From the NCBI RefSeq assembly GCF_002798405.1, contig NZ_PGGV01000027.1, forward strand, positions 185,894 to 249,893: a stretch of 64,000 nt of DNA, written 5' to 3'. Positions 23,124 to 31,513 of the stretch are shown in pieces (within the stretch, counting starts at the first letter, position 1; each line of letters starts with the position of its first letter). This DNA comes from Glycomyces xiaoerkulensis. Its GTDB lineage: Bacteria; Actinomycetota; Actinomycetes; Mycobacteriales; Micromonosporaceae. The position numbers and the translations under genes are program-made. The notes beneath the pieces were generated by a model that saw nothing but the letters and a program-made list of their open reading frames with translations, was not told where the DNA came from and searched no databases.

Positions 23124-24590
23124 TCAGAGGGTCTCGCGGGCCGCGCGAAGCCGGGCGAGGCTCACGTCCCTGCCCAGCAGCTCCATCGACTCGTACAGCG
23201 GCGGGGACACCGTCTTGCCGCTGATCGCGACCCGGACCGGCCCGAAGGCCTTGCGCGGCTTGAGGCCCAGCCCCTCCACGAGCGACTCCTTGAGGGAGGC
23301 CTCGATGGCCTCGGTGGTCCAGTCGATCCCTTCGAGCCCGGCGATCGCGGCGTCGAGGACCTCGGCCGCGCCCTCCTTGAAGGTCTTCTTCGCGCTGGCC
23401 TCGTCGATCTCGATCTCGGTGCCGCAGAACAGGAACCGGAGCATCTCGGTCGCCTGCCCCAGGGTGGTGCAGCGCTCCTGCACCAGTGGCACGGCCACTG
23501 CGAGCACGTTCCGCTGATGGTCGGTCGGCTCGGCCGGGAGCAGGTCGCGGTCCTGGAGCCACGGGATGAGCTGCTCGGTCAGCTCGGCCGGGTCGACCGC
23601 GCGGAAGTGGTCGGCGCAGATCGCGTCGAACTTCTTCTCGTCGAACCGGGCCGGGTTGGACTTGACGTCGTGCAGGTCGAAGGCGCCGAGGAACTCCTCG
23701 ACGGTGAAGGTGTCCCGGTCGCCGCTGATCGCCCAGCCGAGGGTGCCGACGTAGTTGAGCACGCCCTCGGGCAGGTACCCGGCCTCCTTGTACTGCAGCA
23801 GGTTCGAGCGCGGGTCGCGCTTGGACATCTTCTTGCCGCGTTCGTCGACGATGAGCGGCAGGTGCGCGTACTCGGGCACCTCGTCGGCGATCCCGAGGTC
23901 GATCAGCGCCCGCCACATCACGATCTGGCGGGGCGTGGACGCCAGCAGGTCCTCGCCGCGGGTGACCACGTTGACCTTCATCAGGGCGTCGTCGACCGGG
24001 TTGGTCAGCGTGTACAGCGGCGAGCCGTCGCCGCGGGCGATGACGTAGTCGGGGACGGTCCCGGCCGGGGTGGTCACCTCGCCGCGGACGGCGTCGGTGA
24101 AGGTGATGTCCTCATCGGGCATCCGCATCCGGTAGACCGGCTTGCGGCCCTCGGCCCGGAAGGCGGCCTTCTGCTCGTCGGTGAGGTCGCGGTCGAAGTT
24201 GTCGTAGCCGAGCTTGGGGTCGCGGCCGGCCTCGCGGTGGCGGGCCTCGACCTCCTCGGGGGTGGAGAACGCCTCGTAGGCGTGTCCGGCCTCGACCAGG
24301 CGCTTCATGACGTCGGCGTAGAGGTCCCCGCGCTGGGACTGCCGGTAGGGGGCGTGGGGGCCGCCGATGTCGGGGCCCTCGTCCCAGGTCAGGCCGAGCC
24401 AGGACAGCGCCTCGAGCAGTTGGCGGTAGGACTCCTCGGTGTCGCGGGCGGCGTCGGTGTCCTCGATGCGGAAGACGAACCGGCCGCCGTGGTGGCGGGC
24501 GTGGCCCCACGAGAACAGGCAGGTGCGGACCAGGCCCCAGTGCGGCAGGCCGGTGGGGCTGGGGCAGAAGCGGGTGCGGACGTCACTCAC
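23124..24590 (-). CDS. gltX: glutamyl-tRNA synthetase
   Basis: The 488-residue class I synthetase charges tRNA-Glu with glutamate. It starts with VRTRFCPSPTGLPHWGLVRT; the HIGH-class motif reads HWGL, with Trp in place of the usual Ile or Val. FRIEDTDAARDTEESY and the KMSKS-loop variant KKMSKRDPRSNLLQY follow, then an anticodon-binding helical domain. The full length matches discriminating or non-discriminating bacterial GluRS; the window does not tell which. The gene overlaps the upstream FAH-family gene by eight bases and is followed by a terminator. Confidence 0.95.
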   Translation of the reverse strand: MSDVRTRFCPSPTGLPHWGLVRTCLFSWGHARHHGGRFVFRIEDTDAARDTEESYRQLLEALSWLGLTWDEGPDIGGPHAPYRQSQRGDLYADVMKRLVEAGHAYEAFSTPEEVEARHREAGRDPKLGYDNFDRDLTDEQKAAFRAEGRKPVYRMRMPDEDITFTDAVRGEVTTPAGTVPDYVIARGDGSPLYTLTNPVDDALMKVNVVTRGEDLLASTPRQIVMWRALIDLGIADEVPEYAHLPLIVDERGKKMSKRDPRSNLLQYKEAGYLPEGVLNYVGTLGWAISGDRDTFTVEEFLGAFDLHDVKSNPARFDEKKFDAICADHFRAVDPAELTEQLIPWLQDRDLLPAEPTDHQRNVLAVAVPLVQERCTTLGQATEMLRFLFCGTEIEIDEASAKKTFKEGAAEVLDAAIAGLEGIDWTTEAIEASLKESLVEGLGLKPRKAFGPVRVAISGKTVSPPLYESMELLGRDVSLARLRAARETL

Positions 24591-25359
24591 TGGGAACCAC
24601 CTTGTTGGACAGAGTGCCGATGCCGGCGACCGAGACCGAGACGGTGTCGCCGCCCTGCAGCGGGCCGACGCCGGCCGGGGTGCCGGTGAGGACGACGTCG
24701 CCGGGCAGCAGCGTCATCACCTGGGAGATGTAGGAGATCAGCGTCGCCGGGTCGAAGACCATGTCCTTGGTGGAGCCGAGCTGGCGGACCTCGCCGCCGA
24801 CCTCGCAGCGGATCTCGTTGTCGGTCGGCTCCAGGTCGGTCTCGATCCAGGGGCCGAGCGGGCAGAACGAGTCGAAGCCCTTGGCGCGGGTGAACTGGAC
24901 GTCCTGGCGCTGCAGGTCGCGGGCGGTGACGTCGTTGGCGCAGGTGTAGCCGAAGACCGCCTGCGAGGCGGCGTCCCTGTCGGCCTCCCGCGCCCCGGGC
25001 AGGCCGATGACGACCGCGAGTTCGGCCTCGTGCTCGACCTGGTCGGACACGGCCGGCAGCCGCACGCCCTCGCCGGGGCCGACGACCGAGGTCGAGGGCT
25101 TGAGGAAGATCAGCGGCTCGGAGGGCACCTCGTGGCCGTGCTCGGCGGCGTGGTCGGCGTAGTTGCGGCCCACGCACACGATCTTGGACGGCAGGATCGG
25201 GGCCAGCAGGCGCACGTCCTCCAGCGCCCACCGCTGGCCGGTCGTCTTCACCTGCGCGAAGGGGTGGCCGTCGACTTCGGCGGCGGTGGCGCCGGGGCCC
25301 TCCCCTTCGAGAACCGCGAACGACATGCCGGTGGGGTGAGCGATCCGTGCGATGCGCAC
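24583..25359 (-). CDS. fumarylacetoacetate hydrolase family protein
   Basis: The 258-residue enzyme has the FAH C-terminal fold: CVGRNYADHAAEHG, FLKPSTSVVGPG, the metal-binding acidic ExE in VEHEAELAVVIG, GYTCANDVTARDLQ with KGFDSFCPLGPW, and the terminal VVLTGTPAGVGPLQGGD. Relatives act as acylpyruvate hydrolases, oxaloacetate decarboxylases or 2-hydroxyhepta-2,4-dienedioate isomerases. The gene sits directly before gltX in many actinobacteria, which suggests a housekeeping (oxaloacetate or acylpyruvate) role. The GTG start at 25359 follows GAGAGGGG. Confidence 0.9.
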   Translation of the reverse strand: MRIARIAHPTGMSFAVLEGEGPGATAAEVDGHPFAQVKTTGQRWALEDVRLLAPILPSKIVCVGRNYADHAAEHGHEVPSEPLIFLKPSTSVVGPGEGVRLPAVSDQVEHEAELAVVIGLPGAREADRDAASQAVFGYTCANDVTARDLQRQDVQFTRAKGFDSFCPLGPWIETDLEPTDNEIRCEVGGEVRQLGSTKDMVFDPATLISYISQVMTLLPGDVVLTGTPAGVGPLQGGDTVSVSVAGIGTLSNKVVPSE

Positions 25360-25432
25360 ACTGCGCCCCTCTCTAGTACTGAACGAAGCTTCCGGCCTCA
25401 GCTTAGTTCGGCCCCCGGGGCCGGCGGAGTCA

Positions 25433-25774
25433 CTACCCGACCAGTAGGAACGGCACCACGATCAGCGCGGTGCCGAGCAGCGCGCCGACGACCATGCCCG
25501 TGCCCATCCGCCGCAGGCGCCCCGACAGGCCGACGGCGAATCCGATCGCGCAGGTCACCGGGGTGGCGATGAGCGAGGAGATCGCCGACGAGCCCAGGCG
25601 GACGTTCAGGGAGACGCCCAGGTCGTCGACCAGGACGAACCCGAGCACCAGCGCCAGGACGAGCTGCATCACCAAGCCGAGGAGGAACCCGGCGACGAAC
25701 CGGCGCCGCGAATAGACCGCCGAGTCGGCGGCCCGGGCGGCGGCGCGGGCACGGTCGGTGGCATAGGAAGTCAC
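25433..25774 (-). CDS. small integral membrane protein
   Basis: The 113 residues contain an N-terminal basic/alanine region and three hydrophobic helices: FVAGFLLGLVMQLVLALVLG, SLIATPVTCAIGFAVGL and GTGMVVGALLGTALIVVPFL. The GTG at 25774 follows TTGAGGGC. The gene ends 73 bases before the FAH-family gene starts in the same direction. No family is recognised; the length and helix arrangement suggest a real small membrane protein. Confidence 0.65.
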   Translation of the reverse strand: MTSYATDRARAAARAADSAVYSRRRFVAGFLLGLVMQLVLALVLGFVLVDDLGVSLNVRLGSSAISSLIATPVTCAIGFAVGLSGRLRRMGTGMVVGALLGTALIVVPFLLVG

Positions 25775-25882
25775 GCCCTCAACTCTAATACGCCACCGCC
25801 CGGCCCCCGGTCCCGCGGCCCGGCCGGGGACGCGCCGCGCCGCCTCCCGGACTCGCCGCCGTTCCCGTGCGAGACTGCCGCA

Positions 25883-27025
25883 ATGCGCCGTTCGGTCACA
25901 CTGCTCGCACTGATCTCCGTGCTCGTCTTCGTCCAGGTCCCCGCCGGTGCCATCGACTCCGACCTGCCGCGGGCCAGCGCCTCGTTCGGCGCCGACGTCC
26001 GCAAGGTCGCCTACGACGGCGACGTGCTGTACGTCGGCGGGAGGTTCACCGGCGCCCGCGACGTCGACGGCGACCTCGCCTCCCGCCGCTACCTGGCGGC
26101 GGTCGACACCGCCGACGGCTCGCTGCTGCCGTTCGCCCCGGAGCTCGACGGGCCGGTCTACGACGTGGTCACCGCCGGCGGATACCTGTACGTCTCCGGC
26201 GACTTCCGGCGGGTCGAGGGCGTTTCGATGCCGCGGGTGGCGCGCTTCGGGCTCGACACGGGGCGACTGGACCCCGAATGGCGCCCGCTGCCGTCGGCGA
26301 CGGTGTTCGCCGTCGAACCGGCCGGCGACACCGTCTACCTGGGCGGGCGCTTCGCGCGGGTCGCCGGCGCCGACCGGCGCCACCTGGCGGCCGTGTCGGC
26401 CGGCGACGGGTCGGTGCTCGGCTCCTTCAAGGCGGCGGTCGGCGACGGTTCGGTGCGCGACATCGAGCACGCGGACGGGCGGCTGTACATCTCCGGCTCG
26501 TTCGGCCACGTCGAAGGCGAGGAGCGGCACGGCAAGCTGGCCGCGCTCGATCCGGCCGCCGGGGCGCTCGACCCCTCCTTCGACGCGAGGGTGTACGTGC
26601 TGATCCGCCAGATCGCCGTCGACGGCGACCGGGTCTACGCGGCCCTGGACGGCCGCGGCGGCGAGCTCCGCGCCTTCGACCGCGGCGGCGAGGCGCTGTG
26701 GCACCAGGGCGTCGACGGCGGGGTGCAGGCGGTGACCGTCTGGGACGGCGCGATCGTGGCCGGCGGCCACTTCGACAGGGCGTGCGTCACCAACCGGTCG
26801 GGCCCGACCGGGGAGTGCGTCGACGGGACCAAGGCCGACCGCGGCAAGCTGTTCGCGGTCGACTCGGGCGGGCGGATGCTGCCGTGGAACCCGGGCGCGA
26901 ACGGGGTGATCGGCGTGTGGGATCTCGAAACGCACCCGCGCGGTTCCAACATCGCCGCCGGCGGCACGTTCACCACCTTCGGGGGCGGGTCGATGTGGCA
27001 GCAGCGGCTGGCGATCTTCGACTGA
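25883..27025 (+). CDS. secreted beta-propeller (delta-60-type repeat) protein
   Basis: The 380-residue precursor starts with a signal peptide: RRSVTLLALISVLVFVQVPA with cleavage near AGA. The rest is six to seven blade-like repeats of the pattern VLYVGGRFTGARDVDG, YLYVSGDFRRVEGVSMPR, VYLGGRFARVAGADRRHL and LYISGSFGHVEGEERHGK, each followed by AALDPAAGALDPSF-type strands. This matches delta-60 beta-propeller repeats seen in exported actinobacterial proteins. A binding or adhesion role is likely but unproven. A terminator shared with cimA follows. Confidence 0.82.
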   Translation: MRRSVTLLALISVLVFVQVPAGAIDSDLPRASASFGADVRKVAYDGDVLYVGGRFTGARDVDGDLASRRYLAAVDTADGSLLPFAPELDGPVYDVVTAGGYLYVSGDFRRVEGVSMPRVARFGLDTGRLDPEWRPLPSATVFAVEPAGDTVYLGGRFARVAGADRRHLAAVSAGDGSVLGSFKAAVGDGSVRDIEHADGRLYISGSFGHVEGEERHGKLAALDPAAGALDPSFDARVYVLIRQIAVDGDRVYAALDGRGGELRAFDRGGEALWHQGVDGGVQAVTVWDGAIVAGGHFDRACVTNRSGPTGECVDGTKADRGKLFAVDSGGRMLPWNPGANGVIGVWDLETHPRGSNIAAGGTFTTFGGGSMWQQRLAIFD

Positions 27026-27033
27026 CCGGCCCG

Positions 27034-27062
27034 GCGGCCCCGGAGGATCGCCCCGGGGCCGC
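27034..27062. terminator. bidirectional terminator between the beta-propeller gene and cimA
   Basis: GCGGCCCCGG (27034-27043) pairs perfectly with CCGGGGCCGC (27053-27062) around a nine-base loop. Both flanking genes end within 15 bases of it, so it likely stops transcription from both sides. Confidence 0.65.
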
Positions 27063-27074
27063 TCCACCGCGCGG

Positions 27075-28679
27075 CTACTGCCGGTTCAGGCCGTAGGCCA
27101 TGCCCTCGGTGAGGGCGTTCCAGGAGGCTTCGATGAGGTTGGGCGCGACGCCGACGGTCGTCCAGTCGGTCTCGCCGTCGCCCATGGTGACCAGGACGCG
27201 CGTCACCGCGTCGGTGCCGGAGGACCCGGCCAGGATGCGGACCTTGAAGTCCGACAGGTCCAACTGGGCCAGCCGCGGGTGGCGCTCGGCCAGGGCTTTA
27301 CGGAGCGCGGCGTCCAGGGCGTTGACCGGGCCGTTGCCTTCGGCGGTGGAGATGACGCGCTCGCCCTCGACGTCGAGGCGGACGGTGGCCTCGGCGACGG
27401 TGGCCCCGTCGGGGTCGTGGTCGACGATGACGCGGTAGGTGTCGAGGGTGAACGGCCGCGGCAGTCCGCCCTCGACCTCGTCGCGCACCAGCAGCTCGAA
27501 CGAGGCGTCGGCGGCTTCGAACGACCAGCCCTTTGCCTCCAGTTCCTTGACGCGTTTGGTGATCCGCTCCAGCGCGGCCTGGTCGCCGGAGAGGTCGACG
27601 CCGATCTCGCGGCTCTTGAGCTCCACCGAGGCCCGGCCGGCCATCTCGGTGACCAGGATGCGCATGTCGTTGCCGACGACCTCGGGCTCGATGTGGTTGT
27701 ACAGCGCCGGGTCGGCCTTGATCGCGGAGGCGTGGATGCCGGCTTTGTGCGCGAAGGCGGCGTGCCCGGTGTACGGGGCGTGCTCGTCGGGGGCCATGTT
27801 GGCGATCTCGGCGACGGCGTGGGAGATGTGGGTGAGCTTCTCCAGGCAGCCGTCGGGCAGGACCTTCAGGCCGAGCTTGGTCTCGAGGTTGCCGATGACG
27901 CTGAACAGGTTGGCGTTGCCGGGGCGCTCGCCGTAGCCGTTGGCGGTGCCCTGGACGTGCATGACTCCGGCCTCGACGGCGGCGAGGGTGTTGGCCACGG
28001 CGCAGCCGGTGTCGTTCTGGGCGTGCATGCCCAGGCGGATCCGCTCTGGCGGCAGGTCGGCGGCGAGTCTGTCCCGGAGGTCGGTGACCGCGCCGGTGAC
28101 GTCGGAGGGGATCGAGCCGCCGTTGGTGTCGCACAGGACCACGGCGTCGGCGCCGGCTTCGAGGGCGGTGCGGACGACCAGGGTCGCGTACTCCGGGTCG
28201 TGGCGGAAGCCGTCGAAGAAGTGCTCGCAGTCGATGAAGGTCTCGCGGCCGTGCTCGCGCCCGGACCTGACCGAGTCGGTGATCATCGCGAGGTTCTCCT
28301 CGGGGCTGGTCCGCAGGGCCTGCCGGACGTGCCGCACGTCCGACTTGGCGACCAGGCACAGGGCGGGGGCGCGGGAGTCGAGGAGCGCCCGGAATCCGGG
28401 GTCGTCCTCGGCCCGCGTCCCGGCCCGGCGGGTCATGCCGAAGGCGACGAGTTTGGCGTGCTTGAGGGTGAGCTCCTCGGCGGCGCGGGCGAAGAACTCG
28501 GTGTCGGAGGGGAGCGCCCCCGGCCAGCCGCCTTCGATGTAGTCGACGCCGAGCTGGTCGAGCAGCCCGGCGACGGTGAGTTTGTCGGCCACCGAATAGC
28601 GGAGGCCCTCCATCTGCGCGCCGTCGCGGAGCGTGGTGTCGAAGACGTGGAACTGTCCGACGGTGTGTGGTTGCGTCAC
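27075..28679 (-). CDS. cimA: citramalate synthase
   Basis: The 534-residue enzyme joins pyruvate and acetyl-CoA to give (R)-citramalate, the first step of the threonine-independent isoleucine route. The HMGL-like TIM barrel starts FDTTLRDGAQMEGLRYSV, with YIEGGWPGALPSDTEFF, LCDTNGGSIPSDV and HAQNDTGCAVANTL supplying metal and substrate residues. GTANGYGERPGNANL is typical of the citramalate/isopropylmalate group. The C-terminal 120 residues form the regulatory LeuA-dimer domain. The GTG at 28679 has GGAG eight bases upstream. A leader peptide and attenuator precede it. Confidence 0.93.
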   Translation of the reverse strand: MTQPHTVGQFHVFDTTLRDGAQMEGLRYSVADKLTVAGLLDQLGVDYIEGGWPGALPSDTEFFARAAEELTLKHAKLVAFGMTRRAGTRAEDDPGFRALLDSRAPALCLVAKSDVRHVRQALRTSPEENLAMITDSVRSGREHGRETFIDCEHFFDGFRHDPEYATLVVRTALEAGADAVVLCDTNGGSIPSDVTGAVTDLRDRLAADLPPERIRLGMHAQNDTGCAVANTLAAVEAGVMHVQGTANGYGERPGNANLFSVIGNLETKLGLKVLPDGCLEKLTHISHAVAEIANMAPDEHAPYTGHAAFAHKAGIHASAIKADPALYNHIEPEVVGNDMRILVTEMAGRASVELKSREIGVDLSGDQAALERITKRVKELEAKGWSFEAADASFELLVRDEVEGGLPRPFTLDTYRVIVDHDPDGATVAEATVRLDVEGERVISTAEGNGPVNALDAALRKALAERHPRLAQLDLSDFKVRILAGSSGTDAVTRVLVTMGDGETDWTTVGVAPNLIEASWNALTEGMAYGLNRQ

Positions 28680-28732
28680 GGTGTGCTCCAGGTTGGTTTC
28701 CGTATCGGCTGAACGTTGACTAGGGCCCCACG

Positions 28733-28761
28733 AAAAAGACCCCCTGCGGTCGCAGGAGGTC
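28733..28761 (-). terminator. attenuator terminator in the cimA leader
   Basis: On the minus strand GACCTCCTGC-GACC-GCAGGGGGTC forms a 10-bp stem (with one to two G-U pairs), followed directly by TTTTT (28737-28733). It lies between the leader peptide stop and the cimA start, so it is best read as a conditional terminator of the cimA transcript. Confidence 0.75.
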
Positions 28762-28780
28762 TGGCGCTCGGCGGTGGCAT

Positions 28781-28834
28781 CTACAGCCGGTGCTCCGCCG
28801 GGCGCCCGCAGCTAATGATGAGCTGGAAGGTCAC
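28781..28834 (-). CDS. cimA leader peptide (candidate)
   Basis: A 17-codon frame, VTFQLIISCGRPAEHRL, begins at a GTG seven bases after a CATACT -10 box (minus strand 28847-28842), so the transcript is likely leaderless. It contains adjacent isoleucine codons (ATC ATT) after CTC leucine and ends 20 bases before the attenuator stem. Isoleucine is the end product of the pathway that cimA starts, which fits ribosome-mediated attenuation. With only two Ile codons the signal is modest. Confidence 0.5.
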   Translation of the reverse strand: MTFQLIISCGRPAEHRL

Positions 28835-28841
28835 GAAGGGA

Positions 28842-28847
28842 AGTATG
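28842..28847 (-). promoter_or_regulatory. -10 box of the cimA leader transcript
   Basis: CATACT on the minus strand, seven bases upstream of the leader GTG, fits the TAnnnT actinobacterial -10 consensus for a leaderless start. No clear -35 is visible, as is common here. Confidence 0.4.
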
Positions 28848-28899
28848 CCATCCGCCCGAGGAGCGGACCAGCATTTCCCGCCATCTGGGAGGCGGCGTG

Positions 28900-29685
28900 T
28901 CACCATTCGGCACCGAGCAGGCGGCGCCGCCACGCCAGTATCCCGACTCCGGCGCCGATGGCCAGGACCGCGATGCCGACCCCGGCCGCGATCCCGGTGC
29001 CGGTCGTCGGCAGCTTGGGCTGGGCCGGCGGCGTCGACTCCTGCGGCGACGTGGAGGTCGGCGGCTGGGTCGTCGGCGGCGCGGTGGTCGGGGGCGCCGT
29101 GGTCGGGGGCGCCGTGGTCGGCGGCGCGGTGGTCGGGGGCGCCGTGGTCGGCGGCGTGGTCTTCGGCGGCTTCTGCTTCTTGGAGTCGACCTCGGTGTAG
29201 ACCCACTCGTGCGCGTGGCCGTCGGGGCCGTCGACGACGACCACCTCGGCGCCGCCGGCGGCCTCGGCGGCGCCCTCGACGCCGAGGTAGTGGCCCTCGG
29301 AAGTCGAGAACCGCCAATCCTGCGCCGAGGGGACGTCCTCGTACTCCGCGGTCCACTGCGTGGCCTCGGCGCACTCGGCGAGTCCCACCGGCGCGGCGGC
29401 CGCGCCCGCCTCCACCGGCGCCGCGGACAGGCACTCCCCGGTCGGTTCGTGGACGATCATGTGGACGCCGAGGTCCAGGAGGGCCTCGACCGGGACCAGC
29501 GACCACTCGTCGCCCTCCTCGGCGAGCACGGCGGACTCGCCGTCCCAGGCCAAGGCCAGGTCGGAATGGTCCTTCAGATGGAGGTGCACCTGCGGTGCGG
29601 ACGCCTCCTCGGCTTGAGCGGGGACGGCGATGGGCAAGGCTGCGGCGGCCGCGATGAACGCGGCTTTGGCCAACTGGCTTCTCAT
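28900..29685 (-). CDS. sortase-anchored (LPxTG) surface protein
   Basis: The 261-residue precursor has an N-terminal signal (AAFIAAAAALPIAVPAQA) and a beta-rich domain of about 140 residues. A threonine/proline stalk of repeated PPTTA units follows, then the classic sorting signal LPTTGTG, a hydrophobic span (GVGIAVLAIGAGVGILAW) and RRR. Sortase would link it to peptidoglycan and expose the head domain. The head includes ECLSAAPVEAG and WRFSTSEGHYLGVEG segments, reminiscent of ricin-type or carbohydrate-binding beta-trefoils, but I would not assign a ligand. Confidence 0.85.
   Translation of the reverse strand: MRSQLAKAAFIAAAAALPIAVPAQAEEASAPQVHLHLKDHSDLALAWDGESAVLAEEGDEWSLVPVEALLDLGVHMIVHEPTGECLSAAPVEAGAAAAPVGLAECAEATQWTAEYEDVPSAQDWRFSTSEGHYLGVEGAAEAAGGAEVVVVDGPDGHAHEWVYTEVDSKKQKPPKTTPPTTAPPTTAPPTTAPPTTAPPTTAPPTTQPPTSTSPQESTPPAQPKLPTTGTGIAAGVGIAVLAIGAGVGILAWRRRLLGAEW
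29066..29162. repeat. 15-bp tandem repeat encoding the PPTTA stalk
   Basis: About six near-identical 15-base units (GTGGTCGGGGGCGCC and one-base variants with GGC for GGG) encode the PPTTA repeats of the LPxTG protein. Such repeats can change copy number by slippage and so alter stalk length. Confidence 0.85.
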
Positions 29686-29718
29686 GGTGGGAATTAGATC
29701 AAATTAGGATATTTCACG

Positions 29719-30504
29719 TTATTCGAGCCGGATCCTGCCGCGGATCTCGCTCGCCGCGTCCCCTGCGGCGCGCAGCCGCTCGGCCGCGTCGGTGAGCGTC
29801 TCCAGGGTGTCGTCGGCCGAGTTCGCCGCCAGCGCCTCCCGCAGCCCCACCGAACCGGCCAGGCACTCCCCGGCGGCCGCCACCATGTCCTCATAGGCGC
29901 CGACCCCCGACTCCAGCCGCTCCACCAGGCGGTCGCGGTCCTCCTTCAGCGTCTCCAGCTTGGGGCCGCGCGCCAGCCGGATCGACTGCTCCACGTCGCG
30001 GACGGTCAGCGCCAGCCGGTACAGCTCCTGGCCCGCCCCGGCGGCACCCGCCAGCGCGGCCCCGGCCTCGGGGTCGCCCTCCAGGCGCTGGGCGAGCTGC
30101 TCGGCGGTCACCCCGGCCCGCTCCAGGCGCTGGTACGGCCCCCACGCGGCGCTGCGGCGGAACTTCGAGCGCATGCGCTCGCGGCGCAGCATCTCGGCGG
30201 CCTCGCCGAAGAACCCGCGCACCTCCGAGCCGAGCTCGGCCCGTCCGCCGTGCAGTTCGAGGGAGTCGCGCTCGGCGGGCATGGCGCGGGCCAGGCGCCG
30301 GTAGTCGAGCCAGCGGACCACCGCCAGGGCGCCCGAGAGTCCGGCCGCGACCACCCAGACGCCGTCGGAGCCGGTGATGCCGTCGAAGGGGACGAAGAAC
30401 GCCGAGCCCGCCACCGAGCCTCCGGCGGCGGCCGTCCAGAACCGGGCCGAGGACAGCCTGCCGCGCAGGCGCCTGCGGGCGCGCTTGCGGTCCCTGGCGT
30501 CCAC
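29719..30504 (-). CDS. pspM: PspM-like phage-shock membrane protein
   Basis: The 261-residue protein has a very basic N-terminus (KRARRRLRGR), two hydrophobic segments (ARFWTAAAGGSVAGSAFFVP and GVWVVAAGLSGALAVV) and a long helical cytosolic domain rich in Glu/Arg/Ala heptads. This matches actinobacterial PspM (Rv2743c-type), the membrane partner of PspA. Position supports the call: it follows pspA by 14 bases, which in turn follows clgR. The GTG at 30504 is used. Confidence 0.78.
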   Translation of the reverse strand: MDARDRKRARRRLRGRLSSARFWTAAAGGSVAGSAFFVPFDGITGSDGVWVVAAGLSGALAVVRWLDYRRLARAMPAERDSLELHGGRAELGSEVRGFFGEAAEMLRRERMRSKFRRSAAWGPYQRLERAGVTAEQLAQRLEGDPEAGAALAGAAGAGQELYRLALTVRDVEQSIRLARGPKLETLKEDRDRLVERLESGVGAYEDMVAAAGECLAGSVGLREALAANSADDTLETLTDAAERLRAAGDAASEIRGRIRLE

Positions 30505-30518
30505 CGGGGCGTCCCCCC

Positions 30519-31397
30519 TCAGCTCTTGGTCGAGTCGGCCTCGGCCTCGGAGTCGCCGTCATTGCCGAGGCTGTCGCGGATGTCGGCCAGGCGGGCGTTG
30601 GTGACCGACTCCTTGGACTCGACCGCCGGGCTCTCGGTCTTGGGCTCGGAGCCGGCGGCGGAGCCGGAGAGCTGGTCGCCCTCGAGGGAGGCGCGGATCT
30701 GGTCCAGACGGGACGAGCCGGCCATGTCGCGGCTGGCGCGGTCGACCTCCAGCAGGCGGCCCTCGACGGTGTTGCTGGCCAGTTCGGCGCGGCCCATGGC
30801 GTTGGAGTAGCGCCCCTCGATCTTGTCGCGGACCTCCCCGAAGTCCGGCACGTTCCCGGGAGAGGCCGTCTGCGACATCGACTCGAGCGAGGAGGCGATG
30901 GTCTCCTGCATCTTGGCCTGCTCCAGTTGGCCGAGCAGCTTGGTGCGCTCCTGCAGCTTCTGCTGCAGCATCGTCTGGTTGTCCTCGACGGCCTTCTTCG
31001 CCTGGTCGGCCGCGGCCAGCGACTGGTCGTGCATCGTCTTCATGTCTTCAAGGGACTGTTCGGTGGAGACAAGCTGACTCGCCAGCACCTCGGCGGTCTG
31101 CTCGAACTCGCGGGCCTTCGCCTCGTCGCCTTCGGCGCGCGCCTTGTCCGACAGCACGAGCGCCTGACGCGCCTGCGCCTGCAGCCGCTCCACTTCGGCC
31201 ATCTGGCGGTTGAGCTTCATTTCCAACTGGCGCTGATTCCCGATCACCGAGGCGGCCTGCCCCACCAGTACCTGGTGCTGCTTCTGCGCTTCCTCGATCG
31301 CCTGCTGGATCTGGATCTTGGGGTCGGCGTGCTCGTCGATCTTCGCGCCGAACAGCGCCATCATGTACTTCCAGCCCTTGACGAACGGATTGGCCAT
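30519..31397 (-). CDS. pspA: PspA/IM30 family envelope stress protein
   Basis: The 292-residue protein is almost all coiled coil: [39 protein letters not shown] and [20 protein letters not shown] are typical PspA/Vipp1 helices. The N-terminal [20 protein letters not shown] is the amphipathic membrane-sensing helix. It polymerises on damaged membranes. A low-complexity acidic tail of about 70 residues (with [20 protein letters not shown]) extends beyond the usual PspA core. The ATG at 31397 follows GGAAGGA. The gene is third in the clgR-pspA-pspM order used by mycobacteria. Confidence 0.93.
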   Translation of the reverse strand: MANPFVKGWKYMMALFGAKIDEHADPKIQIQQAIEEAQKQHQVLVGQAASVIGNQRQLEMKLNRQMAEVERLQAQARQALVLSDKARAEGDEAKAREFEQTAEVLASQLVSTEQSLEDMKTMHDQSLAAADQAKKAVEDNQTMLQQKLQERTKLLGQLEQAKMQETIASSLESMSQTASPGNVPDFGEVRDKIEGRYSNAMGRAELASNTVEGRLLEVDRASRDMAGSSRLDQIRASLEGDQLSGSAAGSEPKTESPAVESKESVTNARLADIRDSLGNDGDSEAEADSTKS

Positions 31398-31513
31398 TAT
31401 CGGGGTCCTTCCGGTGATGTAAACGCCGACTTCCCTACAGTGTCGGACATCCTCGCCACGAATGCGCGCCAGGGTGACCGGCTCATTCGCCAAAACTACA
31501 TCATCGGTCGCGT

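Noticed and set aside
29066-29162. CRISPR-like repeat array
   Set aside because: Units are directly adjacent with no spacers and code for PPTTA in frame.
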